Assembly: GCF_008180195.1 (NCBI RefSeq)
Contig: NZ_VTAV01000001.1
Coordinates: 682,001-746,000 of the forward strand
Reading direction: 5' to 3'
DNA length: 64,000 bases
Source: Sphingobacterium phlebotomi
Lineage (GTDB): Bacteria; Bacteroidota; Bacteroidia; Sphingobacteriales; Sphingobacteriaceae
In this document: piece after piece, positions 59,577 to 64,000 of the stretch
How positions within the stretch are numbered: the stretch's first letter is position 1
How the letters are laid out: every line of letters begins with the position of its first letter
Notes under the pieces: model-generated
Databases searched by the model: none
Seen by the model: only the letters and a program-made list of their open reading frames with translations
Told to the model about the DNA's origin: nothing
Position numbers and translations under genes: made by a program

Positions 59577-61295
59577 ATGAAGAGATTAGTTCATATAGGG
59601 ATATTTTTTGTTTGGTTAGTGGTAAGTCCCGGGCTCCTCGTAGCCCAGGACTTTACCCACATTGCGCAGCAAAAACCTATTGCTTTTAACGGGAATGTCA
59701 GCTTAAGGGGATTGTACTACAATGCTAGTGGGATTCCCAACCGGATGGATCCGTACAATTATGTGCTGAGTGGATCGCCTACACTGTCGATATACGGCTG
59801 GACGATCCCGACGAGTTTCACTTTCAGCAAGCAGGAGCGCAATTTCCAGCAACCTTTTAACCAATATGGACTAAGCCCCACCTATAAGTGGGTAACCCTG
59901 CACGCGGGGTATCGCAACGTAACCTTTTCGCCCTATACCTTGGCCGGACATACGATGCTGGGGGGTGGATTCGAGATCAATCCAGGGAAATTACGTATCG
60001 GTATGATGTATGGTCGGCTCAATCGCGCTACCGTGATCGACACGACTTCGATGTCTTTAGTCCCTTATTCCTTCAGCCGGAAAGGCTTAGCCGCAAAAAT
60101 AGGTTATGGATCCGCTACCAACTACATCGACCTCAGCTTTCTACACGCCCGGGACGATAGCACGAGCATGCCGGGAGATTTGGCTGTCTTTGAAAACCAG
60201 ATCAAACCTGCAGCCAATTCCGTAGTCGCTTATGCGACAAAATTCACGTTGTTTAAGCGGTTTTTTGTAGAAAGTGATGGTGCGATTAGTCTACTGACAC
60301 GCGACCTCAATTCGACATTGACACTGGATTCCATTCCCGACAAGACCTTACGCAATCTCGCCGGACTGCTCGACATCAATGGTAGTTCCGAATGGTTTTT
60401 GGCATTCAACGCGGGAGTCGGCTATCAAGGTAAAAACTACGCTATCAAGACCAATTACCGGCGTATCGAACCGGGATTCACTTCCATGGGCGCTTATTTT
60501 TTCAATAACGATATCGAAAACCTGACCATCAGCCCCTCGTATAATCACCCGAGTGGAAAGTTTCGGGCCAATGTGAGCTTCGGTCTGGAACAAGATAATA
60601 TCCGCCTACAGAAAGAGGCCACCTCCCGCAGGGTGATAGCATCCGGATTACTATCGGGCGAACTAACGCCACAGCTGGGACTAGATATCAATTTCAATAA
60701 TTTCTCTAACAACCAACGACCGAATACCCTGCGCTTTGCCGATTCGCTCAAAATTGTACAGACAACCCGGACGATCGGCATCATGCCACGCTATACCATA
60801 CAGCAGACAGACAAGATACAGATCTTGCTGCTCTCGGCTAATATCAGCAGCATGAACGATTACAACAGCTACTTTGACAACAATCCGGATGTTCCGAGTA
60901 GGGACATTACAACCAGTCAATACCTGCTCAACTATACTATTTCATTCCCGCAAAAGAGACTATCGCTCAGCTCTTCACTCAGCTACACCAATCTCAACAG
61001 TGAAGCGATGACCAACAGCTATCGAGGAATTACCCTTGGCGCAAATTACGCCTTTGCAAACAACAAGTTGACCACGGGGATAAATAGCAGCATCATGCAG
61101 GGGAAAAGCCAAGGAAACAAAAGCTTGATCTTCAACGGGTCAGCCAATATCGGATACACGATCAATAAATGGCAATCACTGCGTGCGATGATGTATTTCA
61201 CCAAGAACAATCCCGGAAGTGCCATCACCGGAGGAAGTCCCTCTTTTTCGGAAACCCGCGGAGAACTAGCTTACCAATTCAATTTTGGACTATGA
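59577..61295 (+). CDS. Outer-membrane beta-barrel protein of unknown family
   Basis: A 572-residue protein starting at the ATG at 59577 (signal peptide KRLVHIGIFFVWLVVSPGLLVAQ). The mature chain is almost entirely amphipathic strands with aromatic residues (GNVSLRGLYYNAS, LSIYGWTIPTSFTFSK, YKWVTLHAGYRNVTFSPYTLAGH, LRIGMMYGRL) and ends in Phe-rich strands (RGELAYQFNFGL), as in a large outer-membrane barrel. I do not recognise the family. It overlaps the next gene by four bases (ATGA), so the two are made together. It may export or anchor the large protein. Confidence 0.75.
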   Translation: MKRLVHIGIFFVWLVVSPGLLVAQDFTHIAQQKPIAFNGNVSLRGLYYNASGIPNRMDPYNYVLSGSPTLSIYGWTIPTSFTFSKQERNFQQPFNQYGLSPTYKWVTLHAGYRNVTFSPYTLAGHTMLGGGFEINPGKLRIGMMYGRLNRATVIDTTSMSLVPYSFSRKGLAAKIGYGSATNYIDLSFLHARDDSTSMPGDLAVFENQIKPAANSVVAYATKFTLFKRFFVESDGAISLLTRDLNSTLTLDSIPDKTLRNLAGLLDINGSSEWFLAFNAGVGYQGKNYAIKTNYRRIEPGFTSMGAYFFNNDIENLTISPSYNHPSGKFRANVSFGLEQDNIRLQKEATSRRVIASGLLSGELTPQLGLDINFNNFSNNQRPNTLRFADSLKIVQTTRTIGIMPRYTIQQTDKIQILLLSANISSMNDYNSYFDNNPDVPSRDITTSQYLLNYTISFPQKRLSLSSSLSYTNLNSEAMTNSYRGITLGANYAFANNKLTTGINSSIMQGKSQGNKSLIFNGSANIGYTINKWQSLRAMMYFTKNNPGSAITGGSPSFSETRGELAYQFNFGL

Positions 61296-64000
61296 AAGCA
61301 CACAGCATATACAAGATATTCGTGATGCTCGCCCCTATGTTATTGTGGGCCGAAGCATTGTTGGCACAAGTACAGATTACCACACACGTCCTGCCGCCCT
61401 ATCAGAGCAGGATTGCAGATTACGTGTCTCGTCCCGAGCTCATGTTGGTAACGGTGACCAACACAACCACACAAGAGCTGCATATACAACTGACGGCGAA
61501 GATCACCGGTGACAACGGTATCTCGGCTTGGGTCAAACCGGGTTACCGCAGCCCCAATCCGATCGTACTGGGCCCTAATCAAACGGCGAGCTTGAACGGA
61601 AGCGATATTGCCTTTCTTTTTGATGTCAACACCATCGAATATACCGGTATCAGCCGATCAGATATGACGCGTGGACTGGGGCTATTGGAGGGGAATTACA
61701 CGCTTTGTATCCGGGCGTTGGACTACCAGACCATGCAGCCCATGAGTCCCAATGAACCGATTGGTTGTACTATGTTCAGGATCTCTGATCTGGAACCGCC
61801 GCGCATTCTGATGCCGATGCATCAGCAGACGGTCAGCACGAGGGGAGTGCAAGCCATGCCTATTACCTGGGCTACTCCTCCGGGCTCTTCGCCCCATATC
61901 CAATACAAGGTGAAAATTGTAGAAATGGTTGTACCGAGAGATCCCAACGATGCTATCCAATCCACGCCACCTATTTACGAAGAAACGGTCAATGGCAATA
62001 GCCTGCTATACGGACCGGCACATCCACCGTTGATTCGTGGTCGCCAATATGCCATGATTGTGCAGGCGGTTGATCCCAGTGGTATGTCATTTTTCCGGAA
62101 CAAGGGGATGAGTGAGGCTATTGCCTTTACCTATGGCGATCCCATCAAAGCACCGGTTATTATCAATCCGAGCCACAACAGTGAATTTACAGGTGCCCAA
62201 CAGCTCCGATTCGATTGGAACGCAGATTTTGAAACCCCACCTAACACCCGGTACACTGTCCGCCTGTTCGAAATGGCAGACTCCGCAGGGCAAGTTATAT
62301 CGACGCAGCCATTGATAACTTCCACGGTCGCCAATGCGCAACAGCTTACGTACGATCCGGTAACGATGCCTGCACTGACAAAAGGGAGACGCTATCGCGT
62401 GCAAGTTACCGCTACGTCACCCGACGGGTCGGCTATGTTTGTCGATGAAGGGCAAAGTCGTCCGGTTGATTTTAGATATGGTGCTGAATTAGCACATCTG
62501 GATACCGCCGGCAAGCAAGAGACGACCATCCGCGGAAGGTTGGTGTATCGATTCAAAGGAGACCCATTAGGTGCAACCTATCCGATAGCCAACCAAGAAG
62601 TATACCTATCCAAAGTCTATGGGATTGCCCATGCCGATGAATACGGTATCAGCAGCATTGCCGATCCTTCGATGGTGGTGACCCAGGCATTGCAAAGAGA
62701 GGATATGATGAACGGCGAATCTGTTATGACGGATGCAGATGGTAATTTTGAACTCAAAATCTATATGTCATCTCTTGACAGCGCAGGGGTTATCCCCACG
62801 GAGAAATGGGAAGAAAATGTCAACCTCGGAAGGAATCAAGTCATACCCGGCCTGATGATGAGGCAAAATCAAGAGATTGGAAAGTTGAAAGGACAATTAG
62901 GGGTTTACTATAAGGTAAATGTCAATAATCCTCACTTTCTCCAAAGTCAGGAATACCTGCAGATTCAACCCGGAGCGGCCAGGGATCTGGATGATGTCAT
63001 GATCGATGCCAATAGCTATTCCCTGTCCATTAATGTGCGGGAAGTATTCAATGGTCTCGAAGGAGATTATGTGTCCGGTGCCAAAATACGTCTTTATCGT
63101 GAACGCCGGTTCAAAGAAGACAAAACCTACGGTATACCGCTTTATGAGGGTGATATTACAAATGAATCGACCCTGCTATCGGCGCTGTCTGACGACAAGG
63201 TGCTGATTGCAGAGCGTACCACCCCGGAGCTGACCAACAAAAAATCTGCTGAAGAGGCAAGGATCGTTTTTAATAATCTATTTAAGAACCTTCCCGCCGA
63301 TGCTTATCAATACAAAATAGAGTTGGTCGAGGGTAGTTTCGTGGCCCGGGAAATGGAGTTTTCGACAGTCGTCAATGCAGTAAGCAAAACCGGTAATACG
63401 AATACGACTGGTACTGGTGCAAAGACGGGTACAAACAACCTCAACACGCTGTCAGGTATTCAAAAAGCACCGGAAGTCTCCTTCGATATGAATAAGCTGA
63501 TCCAGGGAGCGGTAGAAAGCGGGAACAAAAGCCCAAAAGCTGTACAGACGCTCAACACGGGAGGATTGAACAGCATCCCGACCAAATCTGCCCTAGGATC
63601 GCTGTACGGGCGCCCAGAGACTCCCAGCAATTATACCACCAGCAAGTGGACGAACTATGGGTATCGTGAGCAGCCCGAAATAGCTTACTTGACCTTGAAA
63701 AAGGAACTACACACGCCACCGCGAACTAAGGTAACGGGAAAGCTTAACTACGCCTTTAAGAATATGAAAGGTGTGCCCGATCAGCCGTATGCGAATATGA
63801 AAGTTAAGCTGATGGTCTTCTATGAATACCAGAAACAAAATACGTCTAATACAAACAATAACATGACGACGCATGTTGCGGCCGGTGCAACCAATTTCTA
63901 TACACTATCCGCTATGGTCAACCTTAATGGAACACCTGCCAAACTCGCAACGGGCAACACGGTATTTATTAATGGTAAGGACGTAGCAGATAATGGTAAA
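61292..64000 (+). CDS. Very large secreted TANFOR-like protein (3' end outside window)
   Basis: An open frame of at least 903 codons, from the ATG that overlaps the barrel stop codon to the end of the window, with no stop. Signal peptide (KIFVMLAPMLLWAEALLAQ), then VQITTHVLPPYQSRIADYVS and LVTVTNTTTQELHIQL, a start shared with TANFOR-type Bacteroidota proteins. Several Ig/fibronectin-like segments follow (YKVKIVEMVVP..., YTVRLFEMADS, YRVQVTATSPDG), then carboxypeptidase-like segments (GNFELKIYMSSLDS). It is likely anchored or exported by the barrel gene product. Confidence 0.7.
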   Translation, partial: MKAHSIYKIFVMLAPMLLWAEALLAQVQITTHVLPPYQSRIADYVSRPELMLVTVTNTTTQELHIQLTAKITGDNGISAWVKPGYRSPNPIVLGPNQTASLNGSDIAFLFDVNTIEYTGISRSDMTRGLGLLEGNYTLCIRALDYQTMQPMSPNEPIGCTMFRISDLEPPRILMPMHQQTVSTRGVQAMPITWATPPGSSPHIQYKVKIVEMVVPRDPNDAIQSTPPIYEETVNGNSLLYGPAHPPLIRGRQYAMIVQAVDPSGMSFFRNKGMSEAIAFTYGDPIKAPVIINPSHNSEFTGAQQLRFDWNADFETPPNTRYTVRLFEMADSAGQVISTQPLITSTVANAQQLTYDPVTMPALTKGRRYRVQVTATSPDGSAMFVDEGQSRPVDFRYGAELAHLDTAGKQETTIRGRLVYRFKGDPLGATYPIANQEVYLSKVYGIAHADEYGISSIADPSMVVTQALQREDMMNGESVMTDADGNFELKIYMSSLDSAGVIPTEKWEENVNLGRNQVIPGLMMRQNQEIGKLKGQLGVYYKVNVNNPHFLQSQEYLQIQPGAARDLDDVMIDANSYSLSINVREVFNGLEGDYVSGAKIRLYRERRFKEDKTYGIPLYEGDITNESTLLSALSDDKVLIAERTTPELTNKKSAEEARIVFNNLFKNLPADAYQYKIELVEGSFVAREMEFSTVVNAVSKTGNTNTTGTGAKTGTNNLNTLSGIQKAPEVSFDMNKLIQGAVESGNKSPKAVQTLNTGGLNSIPTKSALGSLYGRPETPSNYTTSKWTNYGYREQPEIAYLTLKKELHTPPRTKVTGKLNYAFKNMKGVPDQPYANMKVKLMVFYEYQKQNTSNTNNNMTTHVAAGATNFYTLSAMVNLNGTPAKLATGNTVFINGKDVADNGK

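Noticed and set aside
61285..61582. Small ORFs on both strands inside the TANFOR-like gene
   Set aside because: They overlap the long open frame that starts at 61292 and shows consistent domain structure and codon use.
1..64000. tRNA, rRNA, CRISPR array, insertion sequence
   Set aside because: No cloverleaf sequence, rRNA core segment, regularly spaced unique-spacer repeat or transposase frame was recognised. The only regular repeat (21-bp units at 7946) has no spacers.

Overview
The window looks like a chromosomal segment of a Bacteroidota species, most likely family Sphingobacteriaceae (Sphingobacterium, Olivibacter or Pedobacter relatives). The reasons are: TonB-dependent and PF14905-type outer-membrane barrels, a GLPGLI protein, GldC, an OstA-like protein, an S46 peptidase, a DUF4834 protein, a histone H1-like small protein, REC/LytTR/TPR sensor proteins, and promoters of the Bacteroidota type (TTG, 19-20 bp, TAnnTTTG). 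Most of the window is low GC (one sampled line: 23 of 60 bases); the last ~5.5 kb is visibly richer (one sampled line: 30 of 60).

Layout. 1-7.5 kb: 3' part of mutS, an unknown outer-membrane protein, trmN6, a YfcE-like phosphodiesterase, a MerR regulator, a 37-residue membrane peptide, a deoxyhypusine-synthase-like enzyme, and rdgB. 7.5-8.2 kb: gene-less DNA with an Rhs-core remnant and a nine-unit 21-bp tandem repeat. 8.2-16.7 kb: OstA-like LPS-transport protein, divergent tilS, a DUF4834 protein, recF and a DUF721 protein, then tsaC-like and asnS on the minus strand. 16.7-25.8 kb: sucC, lolD-like ABC ATPase, a degenerate HAD protein, a LacI regulator, two different dihydrolipoamide dehydrogenases, a thioesterase and an azurin-like lipoprotein. 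25.8-31.9 kb: one minus-strand operon of hybrid kinase, CheR, CheB and second hybrid kinase. 32-38 kb: floA, kdsC, maf, and a metal-themed pair (HMA-TonB receptor fusion plus a Cys/His-rich protein). 38-41.7 kb: trpDFBA behind a WWW leader peptide and attenuator. 41.7-54.4 kb: small secreted proteins, ABC ATPase, PlsC, M20 dipeptidase, outer-membrane barrel with GLPGLI protein, histone-like protein, S46 peptidase, DEAD-box helicase, gldC, EVE protein. 54.4-64 kb: a single-chain two-component protein (REC-LytTR fused to a TPR histidine kinase), divergent from a four-gene surface operon of two collagen-like lipoproteins, an outer-membrane barrel and a very large secreted TANFOR-like protein that runs off the window.

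The strongest candidate for something new is the 54.4-64 kb locus. The LytTR transcription factor and its sensor kinase form one open reading frame. A pair of 19-bp direct repeats 20 bp apart, resembling LytTR/AlgR boxes, lies in the divergent promoter region just upstream of the collagen-like operon. The second candidate is a dispersed intergenic hairpin element at 1.8, 3.2-3.5 and 17 kb. Its stems differ between copies but keep pairing, and the best copies share the apical sequence CTAAGRRYGAGTTT. No tRNA, rRNA, CRISPR array or insertion sequence was recognised.
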